Of a DNA stretch of 32,856 nt, positions 14,597 to 22,657 are shown in pieces. The DNA is from a virus, in the IMG/VR virus record IMGVR_UViG_3300048918_000121, positions 1 through 32,856 of that record; one strand, 5' to 3'. The position numbers and the translations under genes were made by a program. The notes beneath the pieces are model-generated. The model did not search any database. It had not been told where the DNA came from and was given only the letters and a program-made list of their open reading frames with translations. Positions within the stretch are counted from its first letter, which is position 1; each line of letters starts with the position of its first letter.

Positions 14597-14920
14597 ATGC
14601 CGCGTGGAATCCCGAACAAAAGGCCGGCGCTGCCGGGTGAAACGGTGTCGGTGACGAACTTCAGTCCGCCCGATTCGCCGGCGGCCGTCGCGTCTATGGC
14701 GTCGGAATCGGTGGCGCCTGTCATAGCGCAGGAGCCATCCGCTCCCGCTGCTACCCGGCCACCCAAAAAGCTCCCGCGCATCGTCATCCTCGACGACAAC
14801 TTCGGCTTCATGCAGAACGGCAGCCTGCGGCAGTGGAAAGACGGCGAGACCGTCACCGATCCCGTTTGCATCGCACAGCTCATCGAGCGCAACGCCCCGC
14901 TGAAGGACCTTTCGCTATGA
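14597..14920 (+). CDS. Small head-region protein, unknown function
   Basis: The 107-residue product starts MPRGIPNKRPALPGETVSV. A disordered Pro/Ala/Ser part runs to about residue 55, then a compact C-terminal part RIVILDDNFGFMQNGSLRQW, TDPVCIAQLIERNAPL. The ATG at 14597 is 2 nt after the previous stop; an open frame further upstream overlaps the preceding gene and is not used. It is coupled by overlap to the next gene. Similar short 'DDxFGF...W..G..V.d...' proteins occur in phage head modules (from memory); function unknown. Confidence 0.6.
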   Translation: MPRGIPNKRPALPGETVSVTNFSPPDSPAAVASMASESVAPVIAQEPSAPAATRPPKKLPRIVILDDNFGFMQNGSLRQWKDGETVTDPVCIAQLIERNAPLKDLSL

Positions 14921-15231
14921 GTGACGGCATCTTCGTATCCCAGGGCAAGAACGCCCAGCTCAATCTCACCGCAGCGACCGTTGTCCAGCAGGGCGCGAAC
15001 TCGGGCTTCTCCGGTGCCCCGCTAGGCCGCGCTCAGCGAGTGAGTGTCATTGTGGCGGGCACGACCGCCGGCGGCGTCTTCGACTCAGCGACGGTCGGTG
15101 GCGCAGTGGCCGCAGCGCAGCTTGCCGCAATCCCCAACGTGGTCGGCACGTATCTGGTCGACATGCCGTTCTTCAAAGGCCTGTGCGTGGTCCCGGGAAC
15201 GGGCCAGACCCTGGCGATCTCCTACGACTGA
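14917..15231 (+). CDS. Small structural-region protein, unknown function
   Basis: The 104-residue product (MSDGIFVSQGKNAQLNLTAA...) is rich in Ala, Val, Gly and Thr with alternating hydrophobic residues, suggesting a beta-rich fold (GAPLGRAQRVSVIVAGTTAG, NVVGTYLVDMPFFKGLCVV). ATG 14917 overlaps the preceding stop by 4 nt. Composition and place fit a head-tail connector or capsid accessory protein; no family recognised. Confidence 0.65.
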   Translation: MSDGIFVSQGKNAQLNLTAATVVQQGANSGFSGAPLGRAQRVSVIVAGTTAGGVFDSATVGGAVAAAQLAAIPNVVGTYLVDMPFFKGLCVVPGTGQTLAISYD

Positions 15232-15240
15232 GGTGTCGCC

Positions 15241-15642
15241 ATGGCTTTGACGGATCAGGAGCGCGTCGATGTTCGGCGGTTCTGTGGCTACCCGATGTAC
15301 GGCGGTGTGCCTTCGGGCTTCCAGTCGTACCGGTTCTTCCAGAACTACGGCACGCTCGAATACCGCATGACAAACCTGTCGGCGACCGAAGAGGCCACGC
15401 TGCGGTCCATCTACCTGACCGGCACCAATAACCTCTACACGCTCGAGCAGGCTGTCACGTCGGCGTCCGACAACCTCGACACCGATGTCGCCGCGGTCTG
15501 GACGCACAACAAGGCCGAGGTGCGCGATCGCATGCGTCTCTACAACACCTGGCGCCGCGAGCTGTGCAACTTCCTTGGCGTTCCGCCCGGCGATGGCTTA
15601 TCGGGTCAGAGCGACGGCGGTTCGATCCGCTTGGTGGTCTGA
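15241..15642 (+). CDS. Putative head-tail connector protein
   Basis: The 133-residue product starts MALTDQERVDVRRFCGYPMY. It continues FFQNYGTLEYRMTNLSATEE, ATLRSIYLTGTNNLYTLEQAV, and a C-terminal RDRMRLYNTWRRELCNFLGV, all helical. Size, helical content and place between capsid and tail-completion genes fit a connector (adaptor) that attaches under the portal. The role is inferred from position. Confidence 0.6.
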   Translation: MALTDQERVDVRRFCGYPMYGGVPSGFQSYRFFQNYGTLEYRMTNLSATEEATLRSIYLTGTNNLYTLEQAVTSASDNLDTDVAAVWTHNKAEVRDRMRLYNTWRRELCNFLGVPPGDGLSGQSDGGSIRLVV

Positions 15643-16290
15643 GTGGACGGCACGAAGCTGCAGGGCAAGGTCTACTACGGCTACGCGCAGTCCGCGAAGC
15701 GTATCGGCCTGCCTTTCAGCCAGTACCGCCCGACCAGCGCGGTGAGTCCCATTGGCAGCGGTTCGCTCGTCGGCACGATCCTGGCCAGCTTCAACGCGCA
15801 GGACATGAAGTACAGCAAGCCCAACAGCTATGGGAAGCCGGTCTGGTATTGCCTCGCCGATGGGCGAGTGATGGCGGTTGGCGATTACTTCGTCGGCGCG
15901 CCTGGCACGTTCTTCATTGCCTCGATGCAGCCTCTGCTGCCTATCCAGGCGATCGAGTGCAATCGGACGGTGACGGTGTTCCGTCCGCAGCAGCAAGCCG
16001 GCGTCGGCGCGGTGGGCTATGGCGGAAACACCGCCCAGAACCAGACGGCCATCGCGACCGGCTTTCCGGCCTCGGTGCTGATCAACGCCAAAGCGGACAA
16101 TAGTTCGGTCAAGTTGCCTGGCGATACGCGACAGGCCTGGTGGAACCTTCTTCTGCCTCCGATCCCCGGGAACATCATCATTCAAGACGCGGATGTCGTG
16201 ACCGACGAGATCGGCAACCGCTATGTCGTGTCGGCCGCTGAGCTGACGGACATGGGTTGGCGCATCACCATGGCGGAGTCCGAAACCTGA
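15643..16290 (+). CDS. Putative head-tail joining protein
   Basis: The 215-residue product uses a GTG start at 15643 immediately after the preceding stop. It begins MDGTKLQGKVYYGYAQSAKR, then LPFSQYRPTSA, with later DGRVMAVGDYFVGAPGTFFI and a C-terminal YVVSAAELTDMGWRITMAES. The mix of short beta segments suggests a minor structural (neck) protein. It overlaps the next gene by one base (TGATG). No named family is recognised. Confidence 0.65.
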   Translation: MDGTKLQGKVYYGYAQSAKRIGLPFSQYRPTSAVSPIGSGSLVGTILASFNAQDMKYSKPNSYGKPVWYCLADGRVMAVGDYFVGAPGTFFIASMQPLLPIQAIECNRTVTVFRPQQQAGVGAVGYGGNTAQNQTAIATGFPASVLINAKADNSSVKLPGDTRQAWWNLLLPPIPGNIIIQDADVVTDEIGNRYVVSAAELTDMGWRITMAESET

Positions 16291-17141
16291 TGGCTGACGT
16301 CGTGGACGTGATGTCGGCGCTCGTGGCGGCGATGGCGCAAGTCATCTACCCAAACGGCACCGCGCAGCCTTCGGTGACGGGGCTTGCCACGGTGATCTAT
16401 GCCGGCTGGCCTCAGAGCTCGCAGCTCGACAAGGATTTGGCCGCCCTCAACACCGGTGGCGGACGCGTACATGTCACGGTCTATGCCACAGGGGCCGAGA
16501 AGAACACGACGCGCTACTCGACGGACTGGCTGCCGCTGACGCAGCCGGCACAGACGGTAACGCTCGTGGTGGCCGGGCAGACGATTACGGTCGGCGGGGC
16601 GGTTTCCGTGCCGCAGAACATCGCCATTCTGGTCAACGGGCTGCCTTGCACCTACGCCGTCCAAGCCAATGACACGCTGACGTCGATTGCCACGGCACTC
16701 GCCGTTCAGATCCCCGGAGCTAGCAACACAGGACCTGTGATCACGCTTCCGGCGACGGCGCGGATCCAGGCCGCGCGCGTCGGTGGTGCCGGCACGATGT
16801 TCCGCGAGGTTCGGCGGCAGCAGCGGGCAGTGCAATTGACCATCTGGGCCGATACTCCAGCGCACCGCGAGGCGACCGCCCAGGCTATCGACGTGGCGTT
16901 GGCCGCGACCGAGTTCGTCACGCTGTCCGACCAAACCGCGGCTCGGATCATCTATCAGTCCTCGCGCCTCGACGACGGTACGCAGAAAGCCAATTTGTAC
17001 CGGCGCGACCTGATCTATTCGGTCGAATACGCCACCACGCAGACCAGCGCGGCCACCACCGTGACGGTTGCGCAGCAAAACCTGCACACCGGAGTTTCGG
17101 GCAGCTCCGCAACGACCACAAACCAAACCATTTACCAGTGA
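16290..17141 (+). CDS. Putative neck/tail-terminator protein with LysM-like insert
   Basis: The 283-residue product begins MADVVDVMSALVAAMAQVIY, followed by VIYAGWPQSSQLDKDLAALN and HVTVYATGAEKNTTRY. Later RQQRAVQLTIWADTPAHREA, TAQAIDVAL looks like a tail terminator or completion protein. Between them, near residues 125-145, CTYAVQANDTLTSIATALAV resembles a LysM-type repeat. The ATG at 16290 overlaps the previous stop; the frame is open to 16257. It precedes the sheath gene, which agrees with a neck role. Confidence 0.6.
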   Translation: MADVVDVMSALVAAMAQVIYPNGTAQPSVTGLATVIYAGWPQSSQLDKDLAALNTGGGRVHVTVYATGAEKNTTRYSTDWLPLTQPAQTVTLVVAGQTITVGGAVSVPQNIAILVNGLPCTYAVQANDTLTSIATALAVQIPGASNTGPVITLPATARIQAARVGGAGTMFREVRRQQRAVQLTIWADTPAHREATAQAIDVALAATEFVTLSDQTAARIIYQSSRLDDGTQKANLYRRDLIYSVEYATTQTSAATTVTVAQQNLHTGVSGSSATTTNQTIYQ

Positions 17142-17148
17142 GAGCGCC

Positions 17149-17322
17149 ATGAGCCAGATCCTGACCGTGACCAATGCCTTCAGCGACTACCGCCGCGGCG
17201 ATCAGATCACCGAACCGAAGGCCGTAAAAGAGATTCTGGCGTCGGATTTCGCCAGCAATGTTGTAAAGGTCGAGGCGCCTGATGCGCCCGCACCCAGCGC
17301 GCCGGCTCATCTCGAAGACTGA
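17149..17322 (+). CDS. 57-residue protein before the sheath gene, unknown function
   Basis: The short product starts MSQILTVTNAFSDYRRGDQI and continues TEPKAVKEILASDFASNVVK, with a Pro/Ala-rich acidic tail. The pattern (GDxIxxxxxVxxILxSxxxxxVxKV) is one often seen in tiny phage proteins just before tail sheath genes (from memory). GAGAGCGCC precedes the ATG at 17149. Function unknown. Confidence 0.65.
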   Translation: MSQILTVTNAFSDYRRGDQITEPKAVKEILASDFASNVVKVEAPDAPAPSAPAHLED

Positions 17323-17343
17323 GCCTCGGCAACCTCGCCCATT

Positions 17344-17366
17344 AGCCCGCCCTGAGCGGGCTTTTT
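17344..17366 (+). terminator. Terminator-like hairpin before sheath gene
   Basis: AGCCCGC (17344-17350) pairs with GCGGGCT (17356-17362) around CCTGA, followed by five T residues (17362-17366). The sheath ribosome-binding site CTGGAGA follows within 12 nt. The same stem core and loop recur at 18941. Confidence 0.8.
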
Positions 17367-17385
17367 CATTTCTGGAGATTCCCTC

Positions 17386-18915
17386 ATGTCGCAGATCGTC
17401 CAAGCGGGCGCGATCAACACCACCGCCCTGGTGGTGCCTGATCTTTACGTCCAGATCATTCCGCCGGCGGTAAGCCAGCTCAACGGTGTGCCGTCCAATG
17501 TCCTGGGCGTCGTGGGCACCGCGACCTGGGGCCCCGTCAATGCGCCGACCATCCTAGGCAGCATGGCGGACTACTCGCGCCTGTTTGGTGCCATCCAGCC
17601 GCGCAAGTACGACCTCGGCACGGCCATTGCCGCCGCGGTCCTTCAGGGCGCGCAGAACTTCCGCGCCGTGCGCGTCACCGATGGCACCGACACCGCCGCG
17701 ACCATCGTCGTGCAGAGCACCTGCATCACGTTCACGTCGATCTACACCGGCTCGCTGGGCAACACCCAGACCGTGCAGATCGCCAACGGCAGCGCCGCTG
17801 GCACCTTCAAGGTCATCATCGGCATGCCCGGCCAAGCCTCGGAGGTATTCGACAACATCGCCGGCTCCGCCAATGCGCTGTGGGTCAACATGGCCGCCGC
17901 GATCAATAACGGCAACTCGCCGCTGCGTGGTCCGTCCAAGCTGATCGTGGCCACCGCTGGTGCAGGCGTCACGGCGCCGACCGTGGCGAGCTACACGCTT
18001 GCCTCCGGCACGGATGGCGCCACGACCATCACTGGCAGCGTACTCATCGGCGTCGACACCACGACCCGAAAGGGCATGTACGCGCTCCGTGGCACCGGCG
18101 CGAGCGTCGCCATGCTGGCCGACTGCGATGACTCGACCACCTGGACGACCCAGGTCGCCTATGGGTTGTCCGAAGGCACTTACATGATCGGCACCGGCCC
18201 GGCCGGCGACACCATCGCCAATGCCGTCACTGCGAAGTCCACGGCGGGCATCGACTCGTACGCGTTCAAGCTGCTGTTCGGCGACTGGGTCTACTTCAAC
18301 GACACCGTCAACGGTTCGGTGCGTCTGATCTCGCCGCAGGGCTTCGTGGCCGGCCTGCTGTCGAACCTCTCGCCGCAGAACTCGACGCTCAACAAGCAGC
18401 TGTACGGCATCGTCGGAACCCAGCGCAGCTACGCCAATCTGGTCTATTCGACCGCTGAACTGCAGCTGCTCGGCCAGGCCGGCATCGATGTGATCGCCAA
18501 TCCGAGTCCGGGCGGCAGCTACTTCGGCGCACGCTTCGGACACAACTCCAGTTCGAACAACGTGGCAAACGGTGACAACTACACGCGCATGACGAACTAC
18601 CTCGCGGCCACGTTTGGCGCTGGCATGGGCAAGTTCGTGGGCAAGCTGCAGGGAACGTCCTCGACGGACCCGACGCGCCGGCAGGTGGCTGGCACGCTTG
18701 GCTCGTTCCTCCAGAGCATGGTGGACCAGGGCCAGATCGACAGCTTCAGCGTGCAGTGCGACCTCAATAACAACTCGCCCGCCCGCATCGCCACCGGATA
18801 CCTACAGGCCGACGTGAACGTGAAGTACCTCGCCGTCGTGGAGAAATTCCTGCTCAACCTGCAGGGCGGCCAGTCGGTCACCGTGAACAAGGTCTCGTCC
18901 ACCGGCGTGGGCTGA
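17386..18915 (+). CDS. Tail sheath protein
   Basis: The 509-residue protein has the Mu gpL/P2-type sheath plan. The N-terminal region VPDLYVQIIPPAVSQLNGVP, SNVLGVVGTATWGPVN is followed by LGTAIAAAVLQGAQNFRAVR, typical of sheath domains. The C-terminal half contains QRSYANLVYSTAELQLLGQA, GIDVIANPSPGGSYFGARF and YLAVVEKFLLNL. A sheath means a contractile tail, so the phage is a myovirus. Its own leader carries a terminator-like hairpin and a strong ribosome-binding site, fitting a highly made protein. Confidence 0.93.
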   Translation: MSQIVQAGAINTTALVVPDLYVQIIPPAVSQLNGVPSNVLGVVGTATWGPVNAPTILGSMADYSRLFGAIQPRKYDLGTAIAAAVLQGAQNFRAVRVTDGTDTAATIVVQSTCITFTSIYTGSLGNTQTVQIANGSAAGTFKVIIGMPGQASEVFDNIAGSANALWVNMAAAINNGNSPLRGPSKLIVATAGAGVTAPTVASYTLASGTDGATTITGSVLIGVDTTTRKGMYALRGTGASVAMLADCDDSTTWTTQVAYGLSEGTYMIGTGPAGDTIANAVTAKSTAGIDSYAFKLLFGDWVYFNDTVNGSVRLISPQGFVAGLLSNLSPQNSTLNKQLYGIVGTQRSYANLVYSTAELQLLGQAGIDVIANPSPGGSYFGARFGHNSSSNNVANGDNYTRMTNYLAATFGAGMGKFVGKLQGTSSTDPTRRQVAGTLGSFLQSMVDQGQIDSFSVQCDLNNNSPARIATGYLQADVNVKYLAVVEKFLLNLQGGQSVTVNKVSSTGVG

Positions 18916-18940
18916 GTCTCCGCCAATTCTGACCCCTGAT

Positions 18941-18969
18941 GCCCCGCCCTGAGCGGGGCTTCTCTTTTT
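18941..18969 (+). terminator. Terminator-like hairpin before tail tube gene
   Basis: GCCCCGC (18941-18947) pairs with GCGGGGC (18953-18959) around CCTGA, then a T-rich run (TTCTCTTTTT, 18960-18969). The tube ribosome-binding site CGGAGAA follows at once. It closely resembles the sheath leader hairpin at 17344. Confidence 0.72.
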
Positions 18970-18981
18970 CGGAGAATCATC

Positions 18982-19416
18982 ATGCCTTACGCGAATTTCT
19001 CCCTCGGCAAAGACGTTGTCCTGGACGTCATCACGCCGAGCGGAGTACTGCAGCTGCCCGCCACCACGACCGGCTTCGAATCCAAGCCCGTCTACAAGCG
19101 CGAGAAGTCCTCGCCGCTCAACGGCATCAACCTGGAAGTCCCGATTCCGGCCGGTTGGGAGGGTTCGATTACCCTCGATCGCCAGAACAGCGCCATCGAC
19201 GACTTCTTCGCTCAGCAGGAGGCTGGTTACTACGCTGGCCAGAACGTGCTGCAGGCGACGATCACTGAGACCATCTCGGAGGCCAGTGGCGCGATCAGCC
19301 AGTACCGTTATACCAACGTGGCTCTGCGCTTCGATGAGGCCGGCAAGAAGACCGGCGACTCGAAGATCCAGCAGACAATCGGCTTCTTCGCCTCCCAGCG
19401 CATCAAGGTGTCCTGA
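18982..19416 (+). CDS. Tail tube protein
   Basis: The 144-residue protein follows the sheath gene, as in contractile-tailed phages. It contains FSLGKDVVLDVITPSGVLQL, IPAGWEGSITLDRQNSAIDD, then FFAQQEAGYYAGQ and a C-terminal QQTIGFFASQRIKVS, a beta-rich tube subunit pattern. It forms the inner conduit for DNA. CGGAGAATCATC precedes the ATG. The stop overlaps the next gene's ATG by one base. Confidence 0.85.
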   Translation: MPYANFSLGKDVVLDVITPSGVLQLPATTTGFESKPVYKREKSSPLNGINLEVPIPAGWEGSITLDRQNSAIDDFFAQQEAGYYAGQNVLQATITETISEASGAISQYRYTNVALRFDEAGKKTGDSKIQQTIGFFASQRIKVS

Positions 19417-19784
19417 TGAGCGACGACGTCAAGCTTGAGGTGACGGCGAGCCAGGAACTCGTGAACGCCAGCAAATCGGAAGCGACCGTCACCGACGCCA
19501 AGGGCCGCGAGATCCTGCTCAAGAAGCCCGGCACGCTGGCGCAGTTTCGCCTCGTCGAGATGATGGGCGAGTCGGCCAAGAACGTCGTCTATATGAACCT
19601 GGTGCTGCCGCTGATCTTCGTGGCCAGTATCGACGGCGACGCGGTGACCAAATCGACCAAGGCGCAGATTGAGGCGCTGATTCAGCGCCTGGATGACGAG
19701 GGCGTCGAGGCGGTGGTGCAGGGTGTGCAGGCCAACTGGGGTTCGCCTGATCCCGAGGCCGACCGGGCCGCCATAAAAAACTAG
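19416..19784 (+). CDS. Tail assembly chaperone, zero-frame product
   Basis: The 122-residue product (MSDDVKLEVTASQELVNASK...) has LLKKPGTLAQFRLVEMMGES, VYMNLVLPLIFVASIDGDAV and a helical LIQRLDDEGVEAVVQGV, as in tail assembly chaperones placed between tube and tape-measure genes. It ends at a TAG immediately after the slippery heptamer at 19775. It probably coats the tape measure protein during tail assembly together with the longer frameshift product. Confidence 0.85.
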   Translation: MSDDVKLEVTASQELVNASKSEATVTDAKGREILLKKPGTLAQFRLVEMMGESAKNVVYMNLVLPLIFVASIDGDAVTKSTKAQIEALIQRLDDEGVEAVVQGVQANWGSPDPEADRAAIKN

Positions 19785-19954
19785 CAACGGCTGCGCCGAT
19801 CAGGGAATGCCTGTGGCTGGCTCGGCACGGCGTTCCCTTCGACGTGGCCTTCGCGCTGGATGACATCAAGCGGACGGCGTTCTCGATCATCGTAAGCGAG
19901 CAGGGCGGCGCCGAATTCGACTGGGACCGCATGCAGTTCAAGGAGTCCAAGTGA
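19416..19954 (+). CDS. Tail assembly chaperone, -1 frameshift fusion product
   Basis: After slipping back one base on AAAAAAC (19775-19781), translation avoids TAG and continues about 57 codons to TGA at 19952-19954, giving about 179 residues. The extension reads ATAAPIRECLWLARHGVPFD, then VAFALDDIKRTAFSIIVSEQ and GGAEFDWDRMQFKESK. It has no start codon of its own in a good context and overlaps the next gene's GTG, which fits a frameshift-only extension. This parallels lambda G/GT and P2 E/E' pairs, where both products are needed in a set ratio. Confidence 0.88.
19775..19798 (+). promoter_or_regulatory. Programmed -1 ribosomal frameshift signal
   Basis: The slippery heptamer A-AAA-AAC (19775-19781) is in the right phase with the zero frame (ATA AAA AAC TAG). 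The stop codon follows directly. Six bases after the heptamer, CGGC-TGC-GCCG (19788-19798) can form a small hairpin. These are the elements of classic bacterial -1 frameshift sites. Confidence 0.9.
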
Positions 19955-20448
19955 AATCCGAGTTCGGCTCGTTTGGTGAGTTCGCCGCGCACCTGCTGAC
20001 GTTGCAGGTGGCCGAGGCTGTCGCCATGCGCGAGGGCCTGGAGCGCGTCGGCGTGGTGGTGGAGAAAACCGCCAAGGCCGAGATTGGCTTCTACCAAGAC
20101 GCCGTGGGCGAGTTCGCCGCCTGGGCGCCGCTGGCCGACAGCACGGAGCAGGAAAAGGCGCGACTAGGCTTTGAGCCGGACGCGCCCCTGCTGCGCACTG
20201 GCGAGCTTGGCGAGTCCATTGGTCACGAAGTTGGCGGTCTGGAAGTCGTGATCGGCAGCACGTCCGACGTGATGGTCTATCAGGAGGTTGGCACCGACAC
20301 GATCCCGCCGCGCGCGGTGCTCGGACCGGCGGCCATCCACAACCAGGAAAAGATCGAGCGCATTCTCGGCGTGGCAACGATCGCCGGTTTGATCGGTGGC
20401 GACCGCATCCATGAAGCGCTGGGCTACGACTTCGAGACGGGCAAGTGA
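19951..20448 (+). CDS. Virion morphogenesis / tail completion protein
   Basis: The 165-residue protein starts with GTG at 19951, overlapping the frameshift product's stop. The N-terminal helix (EFAAHLLTLQVAEAVAMREG) is followed by VVEKTAKAEIGFYQ, then WAPLADSTEQEKARLGFEPD, APLLRTGELGESIGHEV, VYQEVGTDTIPPRAVLGPAA. LLRTGEL...S......YQE.GT..IPPR is the hallmark of HK97 gp10 / Mu gpG-like proteins. These complete the tail or join it to the head. Confidence 0.85.
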   Translation: MKSEFGSFGEFAAHLLTLQVAEAVAMREGLERVGVVVEKTAKAEIGFYQDAVGEFAAWAPLADSTEQEKARLGFEPDAPLLRTGELGESIGHEVGGLEVVIGSTSDVMVYQEVGTDTIPPRAVLGPAAIHNQEKIERILGVATIAGLIGGDRIHEALGYDFETGK

Positions 20449-20452
20449 CGGT

Positions 20453-20692
20453 CTAAACGACCAGATAGATGCCCAGGCAGAGCAGGCCCAGGAGCGACAC
20501 GCCAATCAAGATGCCCACGAGCGAGATCAGCGCGAGGCTGATGCGGTCGAGCAAGCTCATCTCATATTTGAACTTGAATAGCCGTGAGGACGTCCGCCTC
20601 CCAGGGGCGACATCGATCACTGGCTTCATGAGCTGGCTACCAGGCCTGCTTTCCGTGAGCCACTCAGTCACTTTGTAAAGAAGAGATCCCAT
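20453..20692 (-). CDS. Candidate moron: small membrane protein on minus strand
   Basis: A 79-residue frame runs against the tail operon in the only sizeable gap before the tape measure gene. Its C-terminal 30 residues form a long hydrophobic helix (ISLALISLVGILIGVSLLGL, then LCLGIYLVV) after a basic stretch (SSRLFKFKYEMSLLDR). Internal starts are possible (the ATGs giving MKPVID or MSLLDR). No clear ribosome-binding site is seen for any start, and the plus strand offers nothing convincing here. If real, it could be a lysogenically expressed exclusion or conversion protein. Moderate doubt remains. Confidence 0.42.
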   Translation of the reverse strand: MGSLLYKVTEWLTESRPGSQLMKPVIDVAPGRRTSSRLFKFKYEMSLLDRISLALISLVGILIGVSLLGLLCLGIYLVV

Positions 20693-22657
20693 ATGTTCGA
20701 AGCCTGGAAAATTGGCGTACGCGTCAGTGTCTTAGATTACGCCAGTATTGGGCTTCGTGCGATATCGGGCGCTTTCATGCGCACCGAGGCCGAAGCAGCC
20801 AAGCTGGAGGGTCGGATCAAGTCCATTCATGGGCAGCTGCTCAAGGGCGGCCTGATGGTCGGTGCAGGCGTAGGTATCCTCGCCGCCTTCCGCGGTCCAC
20901 TGGATGAGGCGAAGAAGTTCCAGACCGAAACGGCGCGCTTTGCCTCACTAGGCTTCGGCACCCAGGTGAACAACCAAGCGATCCAGTATGCCAAGGGCAT
21001 GCAGACGATCGGCACGAGCACCACCGAGAACATGGCGCTCGTTTCGGATGCCATGGCCGTCTTCAAGAACCTCGACCATGCCAAATTCGCCGCGCCGATC
21101 ATGGCGAAGATGAAGTTCGGCAACGAGGCACTATTCGGCAAGGAACAGGGCGGCGCCAATGAACGAAAGTTCATGGACATGCTCAAGGTCATCGAGTTTC
21201 GCGGTGGCCTGTCGAGTGAGGCGGAGTTCGACACCCAGGCGAACTTCGTTCAGAAGGTGATCGCTGGCAGTCGCAACCGCGTCGACGCCACGGCGTTGCT
21301 GCAGGCACTCAAGACGGGCGGCGTCGCGCTCTCGCGTCGCCACAATGACGCGTTCTATCTCGGTTCGGAGCCACTGATTCAGGAATTCGGCGGCGCGCGC
21401 TACGGCACGGCCGCCATGAGCATCTACCAGAACCTCGTGCAGGCGCGCGGCACCATTACCGCGCAGCAGGAGCTGTACCGCCTGGGATTGCTCGACAAGT
21501 CCAAAGTTCAGTTCAACAACCTGGGCATGCTGAAGAAGGCGATGCCCGGGGCCTTCGTCGGCTCCGACATCCTCGAAAACGAGGGAGAGCTGGCGTTGCT
21601 GCAAAAGGTGCTGCTGCCCGCCTTCAAGGCCAAGGGCATCACCTCGGACGAGGCAATCATCCGCGAGTTCGGCATGATCCTCGGCAACCGCACGGGCTCA
21701 GGCCTGATGGCGCGCATCTATCAGCAGCGCGATCAGATCGCCATCCAGACGGCGGCCAATGCGCACGCGCAGGACATCGACCAGACCGTCAACTCCGCCA
21801 ACAAGACACTCGGCGGCAAGGAAATCGACTTCCACGCCAAGTTCAACAACCTGTTGCTGCAGACCGGCAACGTCGTCCTTCCGATGGCCGTACGCGCGCT
21901 GGAGATCCTCAACCCGCTGCTGCAAAGCATGGCCAATTGGATGAAGGAACATCCGACCATGTTCGGAATGGTGATCAAGGGACTCATTGGGCTTTCTGGT
22001 GCATTAATTTCCCTCGGCACCCTGAATATTATTGTGGGAAGTTTTCGTGGACTTGCGTTAGCTCTACGCATAGCTCCCATTGCGTGGGCTGCCGCCAAGG
22101 GAGTGGGCGTTTTCGCCCAAGCGATGATGTTCAGCACGGTGGGCGGTCCGGGCGGAATTGCGGGTATCGGAAAGAGCTTGACCAGCGTTGCTGGAGCTCT
22201 GGGCCTCGTATTGCAGGCGGCAAGTTTGCTCATGGCTGCCTATGCTGGGTGGAAGGCTGGCGGATACCTCAATGGATTGATCGACCAAAAAATAACGAAG
22301 TCAACCGGGGGCAAGGAAAGCAGTCTTGGTGGCGCAATCTTTGATCTGTGGAACCCCTATAACTCGGCGACCGGGAAGCGGGAGTTCAAGCCATGGTCAT
22401 CTGTTGGGCGACTATTCTCTGATGATCCGCTCGGGCTCAAAGCAGAGATGGCTGGAAAGAGTGGCTCAAGCCCCTACATCGCGACGCCATCCCAGCAAAT
22501 GGTGCAGGTGAATTCGACGATCCAGCTGGATGGGAAGGCGATTGCCAAGTCGACCACGATGCATCAAGCCAAAGCCGCCTCGGCTCCGCAGACAGGCATG
22601 TCCGGGCTCGATTCCTCGCAAGGCCCGCTTCCCATCGGCGCGACAGGAAGCTGGTAA
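20693..22657 (+). CDS. Tail tape measure protein
   Basis: The 654-residue protein is the longest of the tail block and lies in the tape measure position. The N-terminal part is helical (FMRTEAEAAKLEGRIKSIHG), then GLMVGAGVGILAAFRGPLDE, AKKFQTETARFASLGFG, a standard tape measure opening. Hydrophobic segments near residues 425-520 (GMVIKGLIGLSGALISLGTL and similar) may insert into the host membrane at infection. The segment around 21970-22450 is visibly richer in A and T than its flanks. Its length is on the short side for a myovirus. Confidence 0.9.
   Translation: MFEAWKIGVRVSVLDYASIGLRAISGAFMRTEAEAAKLEGRIKSIHGQLLKGGLMVGAGVGILAAFRGPLDEAKKFQTETARFASLGFGTQVNNQAIQYAKGMQTIGTSTTENMALVSDAMAVFKNLDHAKFAAPIMAKMKFGNEALFGKEQGGANERKFMDMLKVIEFRGGLSSEAEFDTQANFVQKVIAGSRNRVDATALLQALKTGGVALSRRHNDAFYLGSEPLIQEFGGARYGTAAMSIYQNLVQARGTITAQQELYRLGLLDKSKVQFNNLGMLKKAMPGAFVGSDILENEGELALLQKVLLPAFKAKGITSDEAIIREFGMILGNRTGSGLMARIYQQRDQIAIQTAANAHAQDIDQTVNSANKTLGGKEIDFHAKFNNLLLQTGNVVLPMAVRALEILNPLLQSMANWMKEHPTMFGMVIKGLIGLSGALISLGTLNIIVGSFRGLALALRIAPIAWAAAKGVGVFAQAMMFSTVGGPGGIAGIGKSLTSVAGALGLVLQAASLLMAAYAGWKAGGYLNGLIDQKITKSTGGKESSLGGAIFDLWNPYNSATGKREFKPWSSVGRLFSDDPLGLKAEMAGKSGSSPYIATPSQQMVQVNSTIQLDGKAIAKSTTMHQAKAASAPQTGMSGLDSSQGPLPIGATGSW

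Noticed and set aside
17554-18543. Minus-strand ORF of 329 codons
   Set aside because: It is antisense to the tail sheath gene and has shadow composition with no motif.
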